A stretch of 64,000 nt of DNA, taken from positions 1 to 64,000 of the forward strand of contig JADZGE010000087.1 in NCBI GenBank assembly GCA_020854035.1, read 5' to 3'. Below the pieces are notes generated by a model. The model searched no databases and was not told the DNA's origin. It saw only the letters and a program-made list of their open reading frames with translations. Of the stretch, positions 42,947 through 52,066 are shown one piece after another; positions within the stretch are counted from its first letter, which is position 1, and each line of letters opens with the position of its first letter. This DNA is from Burkholderiales bacterium. GTDB lineage: Bacteria; Pseudomonadota; Gammaproteobacteria; Burkholderiales; SG8-41. The position numbers and the translations under genes are program-made.

Positions 42947-43441
42947 CTATCGCTCCAGCCCGATCCCGCGGCGCAGGATGAGCGCGACCGGGTACTTGCT
43001 GTGGAGCATGCTGCGCACGAGACGCGGCACGAACGTCGCGACATCGGCGGCGGTATCCGCCATGAGCCACGGAACGCGCAGCGCGTCGAGCACCGGCGTC
43101 ATCGACCAGCCGAGCGGCATCGCCCACCAGTTTCCCTCGCCGGGCCCGCCGCGGTGATCGAGCACCATCAGGAGCGGCACGTCGTACGCCGCATTCAGGC
43201 GCATGAGCTGGTAGGCCGAGAGCAGCATGCCGGAGTTCTCCATGAGCAGCGCGGGACGCTTCCCGGCGAGCCACGCCCCCGCGCAGATCGCCGCGCCTTC
43301 GCCTTCGTTGCTGGGGTAGATGCAGGTGAAGCGCGGGTCGCCGTCGATCTCCTTCTGCGTGGCGGACATCCCGCTCGAGGGGAAGACGCAGACGAAATCG
43401 ACCCCCGCTTCGGCGAGCGCTTCGGTGAGGGCATTCTTCAT
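42947..43441 (-). CDS. TPP-dependent decarboxylase, alpha subunit (sulfopyruvate/phosphonopyruvate type)
   Basis: The 164-residue protein is the pyrimidine-binding half of the same enzyme. It starts ALTEALAEAGVDFVCVFPSS, and YPSNEGEGAAICAGAWLAG contains the Glu that activates the TPP ring. A beta-keto acid such as sulfopyruvate or phosphonopyruvate is the typical substrate. The exact acid is unknown here, and no sulfonate or phosphonate genes are nearby apart from the distant CysB-like regulator. Its start lies 33 bp after the TctC (7) stop. Confidence 0.82.
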   Translation of the reverse strand: MKNALTEALAEAGVDFVCVFPSSGMSATQKEIDGDPRFTCIYPSNEGEGAAICAGAWLAGKRPALLMENSGMLLSAYQLMRLNAAYDVPLLMVLDHRGGPGEGNWWAMPLGWSMTPVLDALRVPWLMADTAADVATFVPRLVRSMLHSKYPVALILRRGIGLER

Positions 43442-43474
43442 GCAACTCGCTCCCTTGTCCGTCGCGGAAACCGC

Positions 43475-44452
43475 TCAATGTATCGACTGGGGCTCGACGC
43501 CGGCGGCTTTCGCGATCTTCGCGTATTTCTCCACCTCGGCCCTGATGAAAGCGCCGAACTCTTCCGGCGTGCCGGTCGAGGCCGCGTCGATGCCGAGCGC
43601 GGTGAAGCGCTCCCTGAGATCGGCCATCCGCGCCATTTTCGCCGTGTGCTGCGCGAGCCGGCTGACGATGTCGCGCGGCGTGCCGGCGGGCGCCACGAGT
43701 CCCCACCACGTGCTGAACTCGTAACCGGGCACGCCCGCTTCCGCGATCGTCGGCAGGGCGGGAAGCGCCGAGCTGCGCTGGGCGCCCGTGACCGCGAGCG
43801 CTCGCAACTTGCCGGCGGTGACGTGCTGCGACACGGACGAAATGCCGATGAAGGAGAGATCGACGTGGCCGCCGAGGAGATCGGCGATCGCCGGCGCATC
43901 GCCCTTGTACGGGACGTTCGTCATCTTCACGCCGGTCATCGTGTTGAACAGTTCCGCCGCGAGATGCGGAGTCGAGCCCATTCCGGTCGAGGCGTAGTTG
44001 AGACGGCCGGGCGTCGCTTTCGCGATCGCGACGAGCTGCTTCACCGACTTCGCGGGCACGCTCGGGTGCAGGACCAGGAGATAAGCGCTCTTCGCCGCGA
44101 GGCCGATCGGGGCGAAATCCCGGGTGAGATCGTAGGGAAGCTTCAGGTACAGGCTTTGCGCGAGCGCGTGCGCTCCGGCCGCGAGGAGGAGCGTGTAACC
44201 GTCGGGCGCGGACTTCGCCGCGTAATCCGCGCCGATGGTGCCACTCGCGCCGGCGCGGTTCTCGATCACGACGGAGCGTCCCGCGAGATCCGAGAGCTTC
44301 TGCCCGAGCGCGCGCCCGACGATGTCGGTGCTGCCGCCCGCCGGATACGAGACGACGATACGGATCGGCTTCGACGGGTAGCTCTGCGCGGCGGCGCCCG
44401 CCGCCGTGGAAAGCGCAAACGAAACGAGTACGAGTTTCACACCGGCTTTCAT
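43475..44452 (-). CDS. Bug/TctC-family periplasmic solute-binding protein (7)
   Basis: The 325-residue protein has a signal peptide ending TAAGAAAQSY. Marks are IVVSYPAGGSTDIVGRALGQ, NRAGASGTIG and SAPDGYTLLLA, with NVPYKGDAPAIADLLGGHV in the second lobe. The second-lobe loop has a negatively charged D where others have S/A, possibly changing ligand contacts. It lies between an LLM flavoprotein gene (25 bp upstream) and the TPP decarboxylase pair (33 bp downstream). Confidence 0.9.
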   Translation of the reverse strand: MKAGVKLVLVSFALSTAAGAAAQSYPSKPIRIVVSYPAGGSTDIVGRALGQKLSDLAGRSVVIENRAGASGTIGADYAAKSAPDGYTLLLAAGAHALAQSLYLKLPYDLTRDFAPIGLAAKSAYLLVLHPSVPAKSVKQLVAIAKATPGRLNYASTGMGSTPHLAAELFNTMTGVKMTNVPYKGDAPAIADLLGGHVDLSFIGISSVSQHVTAGKLRALAVTGAQRSSALPALPTIAEAGVPGYEFSTWWGLVAPAGTPRDIVSRLAQHTAKMARMADLRERFTALGIDAASTGTPEEFGAFIRAEVEKYAKIAKAAGVEPQSIH

Positions 44453-44477
44453 GGAACGCTCCCGTGATAGCGTGAAT

Positions 44478-45476
44478 TCAATCGCTCAGGATCTGCGCGA
44501 GCATGCCGATCCCGCGCATCCGGTCTTCGCTCGTTCCCACGAGCGCGAGCACGATTTCGTCGAGACCCGCGTCGCGATAGTCACGAACGCGCCGGCGACA
44601 CTTCACCGCATCGCCGGTGATCGTGAAGAGATCCACGGCTTCGTCCGGCACCAGCGCGCCGGCGCCGGCGAGATCGCGGCGGGCGACGGCCGCCATGACC
44701 GCGTCCTGATCGATCGGAAGACCGCTCAGCTCGAGGTTTTCCCTGATCGTCCGGTTGCGAAAGACGAAGGCGAGCTTTTCGCGGACCCGGCGCCGCGATT
44801 CGCGCGGCTCGCCCCCGGCCATGAAATAGACGTAGCCCGATTTCGCGAGGCGCGCCGGATCCCGCCCCGCGGCGCGCGCCCCTTGCGCGGCGATGGCGAG
44901 GCTGCGCGTCACGTAATCCGCGGAGAGCCCCGCTGAAACGACCACGCCGTCGGCGATCCGGCCGGAGAGCTCCAGCATGCGCGGACCCATCGCGGCGATG
45001 TAGATCGGCGGCCCGGTCCCGGCCCCGAATGCCACGCGCGCGCCCGCGAGCCTGAAGGTGCTCCCTTCCTCGTGCGCGGGTTCGGTGGTGAACAGTGCCC
45101 GAAGGGCCCGCACGTAGCCGCGAATCGCCTCGAGCGGTTTCTCCGCTTCGAATCCCGCTTCGCGCAGGAACATCGGATTGCCGGCACCGATCGCGACACC
45201 GGCGCGGCCCGGGGCGAGCTCCGCGAGGCTTGCGAGCGCCATCGCGACCGGTACCGGGTGTCGCAGGTAGGGACTGATCGCGGTCGGATAGAGGACCGCC
45301 TCGCGCGTCGCGAGCGCGATCGCCGTGGCCGTCACGAACGCCTCGCGGTAGCCGAGGTGATCGGCGATCCAGAACGATCCCGCCCCGGCCGCCTCGGCGC
45401 GCCGCGCGACCTCGGCGGTTTCGCGCACCGGCGTGAAGCCGTCGAAGCTCACGCCGAAGCGGATCGACTCAGGCAT
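44478..45476 (-). CDS. LLM-class flavin-dependent oxidoreductase (MER-like)
   Basis: This 332-residue protein of the luciferase-like family has RFGVSFDGFTPVRETAEVAR, SFWIADHLGYREAFVT, AISPYLRHPVPVAMALASL, and PIYIAAMGPRMLELSGRIADGV. These fit the methylene-H4MPT-reductase-like/F420 branch, although in proteobacteria an FMN cofactor is equally possible. The eight-base overlap with the opine-dehydrogenase-like gene upstream implies coupled translation. Substrate unknown. Confidence 0.82.
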   Translation of the reverse strand: MPESIRFGVSFDGFTPVRETAEVARRAEAAGAGSFWIADHLGYREAFVTATAIALATREAVLYPTAISPYLRHPVPVAMALASLAELAPGRAGVAIGAGNPMFLREAGFEAEKPLEAIRGYVRALRALFTTEPAHEEGSTFRLAGARVAFGAGTGPPIYIAAMGPRMLELSGRIADGVVVSAGLSADYVTRSLAIAAQGARAAGRDPARLAKSGYVYFMAGGEPRESRRRVREKLAFVFRNRTIRENLELSGLPIDQDAVMAAVARRDLAGAGALVPDEAVDLFTITGDAVKCRRRVRDYRDAGLDEIVLALVGTSEDRMRGIGMLAQILSD

Positions 45477-46572
45477 AGCCGTCCTCGACGAGCCGGCGCA
45501 CCCGCGGCGCGTCGAGGCCCTGCATGCCGAGCTTGCGGGCGTTCAGTCCGGTCTCGCGGTACGGTTTGCCGGCAATCGTGCTCGCGAGAAGGATCACCGC
45601 GTCGGTGACCGGCGTCGGCACGCCCGCGAGCCCGCCCAGCTCCGAAAAGGGCACCAGGCCGAACGGGATGTCTTCGTTGAAGAACCGGTGGTCGATGGAC
45701 GATGGCGCCTTGATCCAGCGGTTCGGCTCGCTGTTGTGAAACACGGCGTAGGCGGTGCCGCCCGCCCGGCCGTTCGCATCGGTGTATCCCATCTGGAAGA
45801 AATGCTCCGACAGCCTGTCGACGCTGCAGCCGTACGCGGCGCCGATCGCGCGGCGCTCCTCGTCGAGCCGGTCGATCAGCGCGCCGACCGAGGGCGTGAT
45901 CCCCTCGTAGTAGTGGCAGTAGTCCCCGCCGGTCGATTCGACGCGGCCGATGTTGCAGAGCAGCGCCGGCGGGTGATGGATCGCGTTGGTGTAAGGGAAC
46001 AGCGTGTCGAGCAGGGTCGGGACCGGGAAGAGCGAGGGAAAGAGCGGCCGCAGCCGCTCGGCGAGCTCCGCGGTGCGATACGCCGGAAACGCGGCGAAGC
46101 GCAGCTTCGCGGACGCCCGCGATACGCGCACGCGCGTGGCGCTCGTCTTGCGGCAGATATAGGGCAGCGTCGAGCTGCCGCAGGTCACGGGCCGGGCGTG
46201 GCCGAGGCGACGCAGCGTCCCGGGTACGAGGGTGAGCGTATGGCCAGGGGCTGCGAAACAGATCTGCCGCTTCTCGAGATGCGGCGCCACCGCGGCGGCG
46301 ATCCCCTCGTGCGCCTGCGCGGGGGCCATGATGATGACCGCCCCGGCGCCGCTCATCGCTTCGCGGACGTCGTTCGTGATGACCTCGATCGGGACGAAAC
46401 CTTCACCGAAGATGCCTTCGTGCTCGACGCCGCCGCGCTCCCTGAGCGGCTGCACCGTGGACGGGCTGCGGCCGTAGAGGCGCACCTCGCAACCGCGCAA
46501 CGCGAGATCGACCGCCGCGGCGCAACCGCCGTTGCCGGCGCCCACGACGGCCACGACCGGGTTCGGCTTCAT
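45469..46572 (-). CDS. Opine/octopine-dehydrogenase-like NAD(P)-dependent oxidoreductase
   Basis: The 367-residue protein has an N-terminal Rossmann motif (VAVVGAGNGGCAAAVDLAL) and the later helical domain of the octopine/nopaline dehydrogenase family, with NAIHHPPALLCNIG holding the catalytic His. Such enzymes make or break C-N bonds between a keto acid and an amino acid or amine. The gene starts one base before the stop of TctC (8) upstream and overlaps the LLM gene downstream. Together with the lyase block it makes N-(carboxyalkyl) amino compounds credible substrates. Confidence 0.82.
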   Translation of the reverse strand: MKPNPVVAVVGAGNGGCAAAVDLALRGCEVRLYGRSPSTVQPLRERGGVEHEGIFGEGFVPIEVITNDVREAMSGAGAVIIMAPAQAHEGIAAAVAPHLEKRQICFAAPGHTLTLVPGTLRRLGHARPVTCGSSTLPYICRKTSATRVRVSRASAKLRFAAFPAYRTAELAERLRPLFPSLFPVPTLLDTLFPYTNAIHHPPALLCNIGRVESTGGDYCHYYEGITPSVGALIDRLDEERRAIGAAYGCSVDRLSEHFFQMGYTDANGRAGGTAYAVFHNSEPNRWIKAPSSIDHRFFNEDIPFGLVPFSELGGLAGVPTPVTDAVILLASTIAGKPYRETGLNARKLGMQGLDAPRVRRLVEDGYA

Positions 46573-47547
46573 TCAGTCTTCTTTTTCGATGCCCTTCGCC
46601 CTGACGATGGCGCCGAATCGATCGAGTTCGGACTTGAGGAACGCGCCGAACTCCTCCGGCTTCGCGTCGGTGGCGACGTGCCAGCCGAAGGCCGCGATGG
46701 GCTTCGCGACCGCCGGATCCTGCAGCGCGCCGGAGATTTCCGCGCCGAGGCGCCTGCGGATGTCGGGCGGCAGGCCGGCCGGGCCGACCACGCCGTACCA
46801 CGAGCCCGCTTCCGCGCCGTGCACGCCCTGTTCGGCGAACGTCCTCACCTCGGGCAGCCACGGCAGCGCGCGGCGCGACGCGGCGACGCCCAGCACCTTG
46901 ACCTTGCCCTGCGGCAGGTTGGTGTAGGCGGCGAGCGGGCTGCCGATCATGAGATCGACGTGCCCGCCGACGAGCGCGGTCAGCGCCGGGGCCGCGCCCT
47001 GGAACGGCACGTGCACGAGCTGCGTTCCGGTCGCCGACTCGAGCAGGGCGAACGCGACGTGGCCGGCGCTGCCGATGCCCCACGTGCCGTAGGTCATCTT
47101 GCGCGGGTTGCGCTTCGCCGCGGCGATGACTTCCTGCAGCGTGTTCTCTGGGAGCGTCGGGCGCGAGATCAGCACGAACGACGCGGTCGCGACCAGCGCG
47201 ACGGGATCGAAGTTCCGGAGCGCGTCGTACGGCAGGGCCTTGTAGACGTGCGGGCTGATCGAGTGGGTGTCCCCGTTCGCCATGAGCAGCGTGTAGCCGT
47301 CGGCGGCCGATCTCGCGACGTAGGTGGAACCGATCGTGCCGTTCGCGCCCGGCCGGTTCTCGACGATGACCCGCTGGTTGAGCCGCTTGGCGAGCGCGTC
47401 CGCGATGATCCGCGCGGAGCCGTCGGTGGTCGATCCGGGCGGCCACGGCGCGACGATCTTAAGCGGCTTGTCGGGATACTGCGCGAGCGACGGCGTGGCG
47501 GCGCCCAGCGTGAGTGCGAGCGCGGCAAGGACGGCATGTCCGAACAT
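46573..47547 (-). CDS. Bug/TctC-family periplasmic solute-binding protein (8)
   Basis: The 324-residue protein has a signal peptide ending TPSLAQYP. Marks are IVAPWPPGSTTDGSARIIAD, NRPGANGTIG and SAADGYTLLMA. GGGGAG at 6-nt spacing supports ATG 47547 rather than the ATG two codons earlier. The first loop carries STTDG, with Gly after Asp instead of the usual hydrophobic residue. It lies between the enolase-superfamily gene (13 bp upstream) and the opine-dehydrogenase-like gene (no gap). Confidence 0.9.
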   Translation of the reverse strand: MFGHAVLAALALTLGAATPSLAQYPDKPLKIVAPWPPGSTTDGSARIIADALAKRLNQRVIVENRPGANGTIGSTYVARSAADGYTLLMANGDTHSISPHVYKALPYDALRNFDPVALVATASFVLISRPTLPENTLQEVIAAAKRNPRKMTYGTWGIGSAGHVAFALLESATGTQLVHVPFQGAAPALTALVGGHVDLMIGSPLAAYTNLPQGKVKVLGVAASRRALPWLPEVRTFAEQGVHGAEAGSWYGVVGPAGLPPDIRRRLGAEISGALQDPAVAKPIAAFGWHVATDAKPEEFGAFLKSELDRFGAIVRAKGIEKED

Positions 47548-47560
47548 GTGCATCTCCCCG

Positions 47561-48733
47561 TTACGGCTGCACGGCGTACCTGCGGAGCTTCGCCTCGTCC
47601 ACCTCGATGCCGAGACCCGGCCCCCGCGGCACGACGAGGCGCCCGTCCTCGTACTCGAAGGGCATCCCGATGATGTCGTCGAGATACTTGCGCCCGGCGA
47701 CCTTCGTGCGTTGCACTTCCGCCGTCGAAGTGACCGGGATCGTGCCGGCGAGCGTGATCTCCGGCGCGGCGGCCGCGAGCTGGAGGTTGGCGGCGTTGCC
47801 GATGCCCATTTCCGCCGAGCCGTTGATGTCGCATTGCATGCCGAACGCACCAGCCACGGTGAGCAGCCGCTTCGCCTTCCACAGGCCGCCGGGCTTGGTG
47901 TAGTAGACCGAGAGGTACTGCGCGGCGCCGCGGGCGGCGATCCGCGTCACGTCGCGCTCGGTCCACGCGCTCTCGTCCGCCATGACCGGCACCCCGCAGC
48001 GCGCGGATACCTCGGCCATCGCCTCGACCCCGTCGACGGGCTGCTCGGCGTACGATATGCCGAATTCGCTCATGCGGCCGATCGCGGCGACCGCCTCGCG
48101 CCAGCTCCTGTAGCCCTGGTTCGCGTCGACGCGGATGCGCGGGGCATCGCCCACGGCGCGCCTCACCGCGCGAACCAGGGCGACGTCGCGCTCGATGTCG
48201 ACGCCCACCTTGATCTTCAGCGTGGCGATGCCTTCCCGCACGACCTGTTCGGCTTCGGCGACCGCGTCGTCGATCTCCATGAGGCCGATGCTGTGCGCGA
48301 GCTCGACCCGGTCGCGAACGCGCCCGCCGAGAAGCTGGTAGACGGGGACGCCGAGCCCGCGCGCGACGGCGTCTAGCAACGCCACCTCGACCGCCGCTTT
48401 CGCGTACGGATAGCCGCGAATCGTGCGGTTCATCGCGGCGTGCACCGCTTCGAAGCATCTCGCGTCGACGCCTTTCAGCGCCGGAACGAGATAGTCGTTG
48501 ATGATCGTGACGGTGGTCTTCGGCGTCTCGCCGTAACGGCTGGCGTCGTCGCCGCCCCACGTCTTGATCACCTGCGCTTCGCCCCAGCCGGTCGAGCCGT
48601 CCGCGAGCCTCGCGCGCGTGACGACGTAGCCCGAGCCGATCGGCGAGTCGAGTCCCACCCAGCGGTGCGCGCGGCGGACCGGCAGGCCGACGACGAAGGT
48701 GTCGAGCGCGGCGAGCTCGAGAACGCGCTCCAT
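47561..48733 (-). CDS. Mandelate racemase/muconate lactonizing enzyme family protein
   Basis: The 390-residue enolase-superfamily protein has the KxK catalytic pair in ATLKIKVGVD, metal ligands in RVDANQG, YAEQPVDG and MADESAW, and the C-terminal CDINGSAEMGIGNAAN. The barrel starts after an N-terminal lid domain (GYVVTRARLADGSTGWGE). It abstracts an alpha proton of a carboxylate to isomerise, cycloisomerise or dehydrate it. Substrate unknown. It starts one base after the M24 stop, suggesting coupled translation. Confidence 0.87.
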   Translation of the reverse strand: MERVLELAALDTFVVGLPVRRAHRWVGLDSPIGSGYVVTRARLADGSTGWGEAQVIKTWGGDDASRYGETPKTTVTIINDYLVPALKGVDARCFEAVHAAMNRTIRGYPYAKAAVEVALLDAVARGLGVPVYQLLGGRVRDRVELAHSIGLMEIDDAVAEAEQVVREGIATLKIKVGVDIERDVALVRAVRRAVGDAPRIRVDANQGYRSWREAVAAIGRMSEFGISYAEQPVDGVEAMAEVSARCGVPVMADESAWTERDVTRIAARGAAQYLSVYYTKPGGLWKAKRLLTVAGAFGMQCDINGSAEMGIGNAANLQLAAAAPEITLAGTIPVTSTAEVQRTKVAGRKYLDDIIGMPFEYEDGRLVVPRGPGLGIEVDEAKLRRYAVQP

Positions 48734-48734
48734 G

Positions 48735-49913
48735 TCAGCCGACCGCGATCAGCTCGTCGTTCGGGCAGATACGCCCGGTGATCGCGTCGCAGCCGTTCTT
48801 CGTGATCACGTACATGTCCTCGACGTGAAAGCCCATCTCGCCCGGGATCATGTAGAGCGGCTCCATCGTGAAGGTGATGTTGGGCTCGAAGACGATGTCC
48901 TTCGTCTCGGTCAGGTACGGCTCCTCGTGTATCGTCTGGCCGATGCCGTGTCCCAGGAACTTCAGCGTCGGCTCGATGCCGCCCTCGCGGCAGATGCGCA
49001 GGTAGGTGCGCCAGACCTCGGCGACGGCGGTGCCGGGCCGCAGCAGCTTCCCGCATTCGTCGCGCGCTCGCATGAGGGTCGCCCACGTGCGCGCCTGCCG
49101 CTCGTCCGGGCGGCCGGCGACTGCGGTGCGCGTGACGTTCGAGCGGTAGTTGTCGATGTCGCCGAGCACCTCGATGCGGATCGTGTCGCCGGGCTCGATC
49201 TTCTTCGAGGTCGTGCCGCAGTTGGTGATGGAGCTGTTGGCGCCGGACCCCACGCGGTACTTGAAGTTCGACGATCCGCCCGCGATCATGCCGTCGACGA
49301 GGCGCCGCGACACGTCGATCTCCGTCATCCCCACCCGCACGCCGCCCAGCACGTCCTTGATCACCCGCTCGGAGAGCGTGCCGACACGGCGCAGGGTGGC
49401 GATCTCCTCCTCGCTCTTGATCATGCGCGTGCGGAAAAAAAGCTCCGCGCAGCCCTCGAACTCGGCGCGGGGCAGGCGCTTCACGAGCCGTATGTAGTCC
49501 TGCGCGGGCAGGAAGTCGAGCTCGATCGCGATGCGTCCCCCGGCGACGCCGGCCTCGGCGAGGGCGTCGGCGAGCGTGTCGGCCGGATTCTCGGTGAACT
49601 GGTTGTAGGAGCGGATGTCCCGGAACCGGGACCGGGATCTCGCCTGCAGTTCCTCCACGTTCACCACGATCTGCGCGGCGAAGGTGTCGCCGGCGAGGAT
49701 CACGATCGTGCGGCGGAAGCGGTTCGTCGCGTGGCTGGGAACGAGGAAGCCGGAGGCGTAGGTCACGTTGTCCTGCGACAGGGCGACGAGCGCGTCGCAG
49801 CCGGCGTCCTTCATTGCCCGGCGCAGCCTGCGCAACGTCTCGTGTTCGCCGGAATCGCCGCCGGCGGGATCGCGCTCCCGCGCGGGCGCCGCCGGTGGTG
49901 GTGCGCTGTTCAT
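48735..49913 (-). CDS. M24-family pita-bread protein with two altered metal ligands
   Basis: The 392-residue protein has a creatinase-like N-terminal domain and an M24 C-terminal domain. In aminopeptidase P the first two metal ligands are Asp in IDxG and Asp in SDxTRT. Here these positions read RIEVLGDI and RSNVTRT. The later His (GHGIGQTIHEEPY), Glu (FTMEPLYM) and Glu (VEDMYVIT) are kept. Loss of early ligands is typical of creatinase and other non-metallo family members that cleave C-N bonds without metal. It is followed one base later by the enolase-superfamily gene. Confidence 0.82.
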   Translation of the reverse strand: MNSAPPPAAPARERDPAGGDSGEHETLRRLRRAMKDAGCDALVALSQDNVTYASGFLVPSHATNRFRRTIVILAGDTFAAQIVVNVEELQARSRSRFRDIRSYNQFTENPADTLADALAEAGVAGGRIAIELDFLPAQDYIRLVKRLPRAEFEGCAELFFRTRMIKSEEEIATLRRVGTLSERVIKDVLGGVRVGMTEIDVSRRLVDGMIAGGSSNFKYRVGSGANSSITNCGTTSKKIEPGDTIRIEVLGDIDNYRSNVTRTAVAGRPDERQARTWATLMRARDECGKLLRPGTAVAEVWRTYLRICREGGIEPTLKFLGHGIGQTIHEEPYLTETKDIVFEPNITFTMEPLYMIPGEMGFHVEDMYVITKNGCDAITGRICPNDELIAVG

Positions 49914-50154
49914 GCCTCGACTCCTTGCATCGTTCCCGTTCGATCGAAGATCGGAGTGCGCGCGCTTCCGGGCGCGGCGACGGCGACGGTGTCACGTCAC
50001 GGGCGAATCTACGACAAGGAATGGCGCGAAGCAAGGATGAAGCCACATTGTGATCGCGCCGCGTGCGTGCAAGCGTCCCGCCCGCGGGCGAGGGAAGACG
50101 CCTTCCCTGGCGGGCACGCCGGCCTCGTCGCGGAGGGCTTCCCGCCCCCCGCCG

Positions 50155-50964
50155 TCATCTCGCCGTCCACCCTCCGTCGATGACGATGCTCGTGCCGGTC
50201 ATCAGCGACGCCGCCGGGGAAGCGGCGAAGAGCACCGCGGTCACGACTTCGTCGAGCCGGCCGAGCCGTCCCATCGGGATGCGGTCATGCACCCACTTGC
50301 TGAAGCCCGGACGCTCGAACATGGGGGCGGTCATCGGCGTATCGATGAACGTCGGCGCGACGGAATTCACGCGGATGTTGTGCGGCGCGAGCTCGACCGC
50401 CAGCGCCTTCGTGAGTCCCTCCATCGCGTGCTTGGTGAGGCAGTAGACGGTGCGGTTCTCCGCGCCCACGTGCCCCATCGTCGAGGTGATGTTGACGATC
50501 GAGCCGCCGCGCACGTTGCGATCGGCGCTCGCGAGCATCCTTCTCACCGCCGCCTGCGCCACGAGAAACGCGGCCCTGACGTTGAGCTCGAGTATCCGGT
50601 CGAGATGCGCTTCGGTGACGTCGACAAAGGGCTCCGGAATGTTCGAGCCGGCATTGTTGACGAGCACGTCGAGCGCCGGCATCGCGGCAACCACGCGGCG
50701 CATGCCCGGCGCATCGGTCACGTCGCAGGCTTCGGCGTGGGCCCGGCCGCCCGCCGCGCGGATCTCCGCCGCCGCTTCCTCGACGCGCGCGAGCGTGCGC
50801 GCCACCAGCCACACTTCCGCGCCGGCCTGCGCCAGTGCCGCCGCCACGCTGCGACCGATCCCGACGCCCGCCCCCGTGACGAGCGCGACGCGGCCATCGA
50901 GGCGAAAGCGCGATGCGATCCCGCACGAAACCGTGTCGATCTGGCTCGACGAGTGCTCGCTCAT
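50155..50964 (-). CDS. Short-chain dehydrogenase/reductase
   Basis: The 269-residue SDR has the cofactor motif VTGAGVGIGRSVAAAL, LVNNAGSNIPEPF and the catalytic Ser of ITSTMGHVG with Tyr and Lys in TVYCLTKHAMEG. It ends with the usual TGTSIVIDGGWT. ATG 50964 gives the canonical length; the 291-codon ORF starts upstream. The substrate alcohol or ketone is unknown. It lies 62 bp upstream of the M24 gene region's 5' gap and after TctC (9) in the same run. Confidence 0.87.
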   Translation of the reverse strand: MSEHSSSQIDTVSCGIASRFRLDGRVALVTGAGVGIGRSVAAALAQAGAEVWLVARTLARVEEAAAEIRAAGGRAHAEACDVTDAPGMRRVVAAMPALDVLVNNAGSNIPEPFVDVTEAHLDRILELNVRAAFLVAQAAVRRMLASADRNVRGGSIVNITSTMGHVGAENRTVYCLTKHAMEGLTKALAVELAPHNIRVNSVAPTFIDTPMTAPMFERPGFSKWVHDRIPMGRLGRLDEVVTAVLFAASPAASLMTGTSIVIDGGWTAR

Positions 50965-51026
50965 GGCGTGCGGCCCCGCGGCGCCCCGGCGATCGTCCCG
51001 GCTGGCTCGTTCATGATCCGGTCTCC

Positions 51027-52037
51027 TCACTCGCCCTTGATGCCGGCGTCGCGAGCGATCTTGCCGAACAACGCGAGCTCGGAGCGGATCTTCGCGGCGA
51101 ATTGTTCGGGGGTATCGCCGAGCGGTTCATAACCCAGTTCGTCGAGTTGGGCCTGCACGTCCGGCGCGCGCATGCCCGCGGCGATCGCGCCGTGGAGCAG
51201 CCTGACGATCTCGTTCGGGGTGGCGGCGGGCGCGACGACGCCGGACCACGCGGTGATGTCATAGCCGGGAAGGCCCGACTCCGCGAGTGTCGGCAGCTCC
51301 GCGAGGACGCGAATGCGCCTTAACCCGGTCGTCGCGAGCATTCTCAGTTTGCCGCCCCTCGCAAGCGGGCGAACGAGACCCTGATCCGCGATCATCATGT
51401 CCGTGTGACCGCCTGCCAGCTCGACCAGGGCCGGCGCCGTCCCGCGGTAAGGTACGTAGACGATGTTAACCCTCGCCATGGACTTGAACAGCTCGGCGGC
51501 GAGCCGGGAAGTCGGCGCGCCGGACGCGTAGCTCAGAAAACCACTGCGCTTGCGCGCGAGCGCGATCAGTTCCTGCACGCTCCTGGCGGGCACCGCCGCG
51601 TTGACGGCAAGTACGTAGGGAACGAGCGCGGTGTTCGAGACCGGCGCGAAGCTGCGCAGCGCATCGTAGGGCACGCTCTGGAGATGCGGCAGGATCGCGA
51701 GATTCCCCGAACTGCCCATGCCGAGCGTGTAGCCGTCGGGCGAGGCCTTGGCGACGAGATCGAGGCCGATGAGTCCGCTCGCTCCCGGGCGGTTCTCGAC
51801 CACGACGGACTGCCTCAGCGCTTCCGAGATTTTCCTCGCGGCCATGCGCCCGAGTATGTCGTTCAAGCCGCCCGGCGCATAGGCGACGACCAGGCGCACG
51901 GGTTTCACGGGATAAGCGACCGGCTGGGCGGAGGCATTACCCAGCGCGAGGCAGGCGAGCGCGGCCGGCGCGATGATCCGCGGCGAGCGTCCGCGCGGCA
52001 CATTCCCTCGCGCAGCCCGGGATTCGATGGTGCGCAT
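51027..52037 (-). CDS. Bug/TctC-family periplasmic solute-binding protein (9)
   Basis: The 336-residue protein has a long N-terminal region with a signal peptide ending LGNASAQPV. Marks are LVVAYAPGGLNDILGRMAAR (Asn before Asp), NRPGASGLIG and ASPDGYTLGMG; YVPYRGTAPALVELAGGHT has Arg in place of Lys, unlike most others here. ATG 52037 was preferred over a TTG at 52070 that would overlap the upstream stop. It lies between the SDR and Amidohydro_3 genes. Confidence 0.9.
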   Translation of the reverse strand: MRTIESRAARGNVPRGRSPRIIAPAALACLALGNASAQPVAYPVKPVRLVVAYAPGGLNDILGRMAARKISEALRQSVVVENRPGASGLIGLDLVAKASPDGYTLGMGSSGNLAILPHLQSVPYDALRSFAPVSNTALVPYVLAVNAAVPARSVQELIALARKRSGFLSYASGAPTSRLAAELFKSMARVNIVYVPYRGTAPALVELAGGHTDMMIADQGLVRPLARGGKLRMLATTGLRRIRVLAELPTLAESGLPGYDITAWSGVVAPAATPNEIVRLLHGAIAAGMRAPDVQAQLDELGYEPLGDTPEQFAAKIRSELALFGKIARDAGIKGE

Positions 52038-52066
52038 ACCGGTTGATCCTGTTCTCGTGATGGCCT

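Noticed and set aside
45433-47673. 746-codon plus-strand ORF
   Set aside because: Antisense to the opine-dehydrogenase-like and TctC (8) genes.
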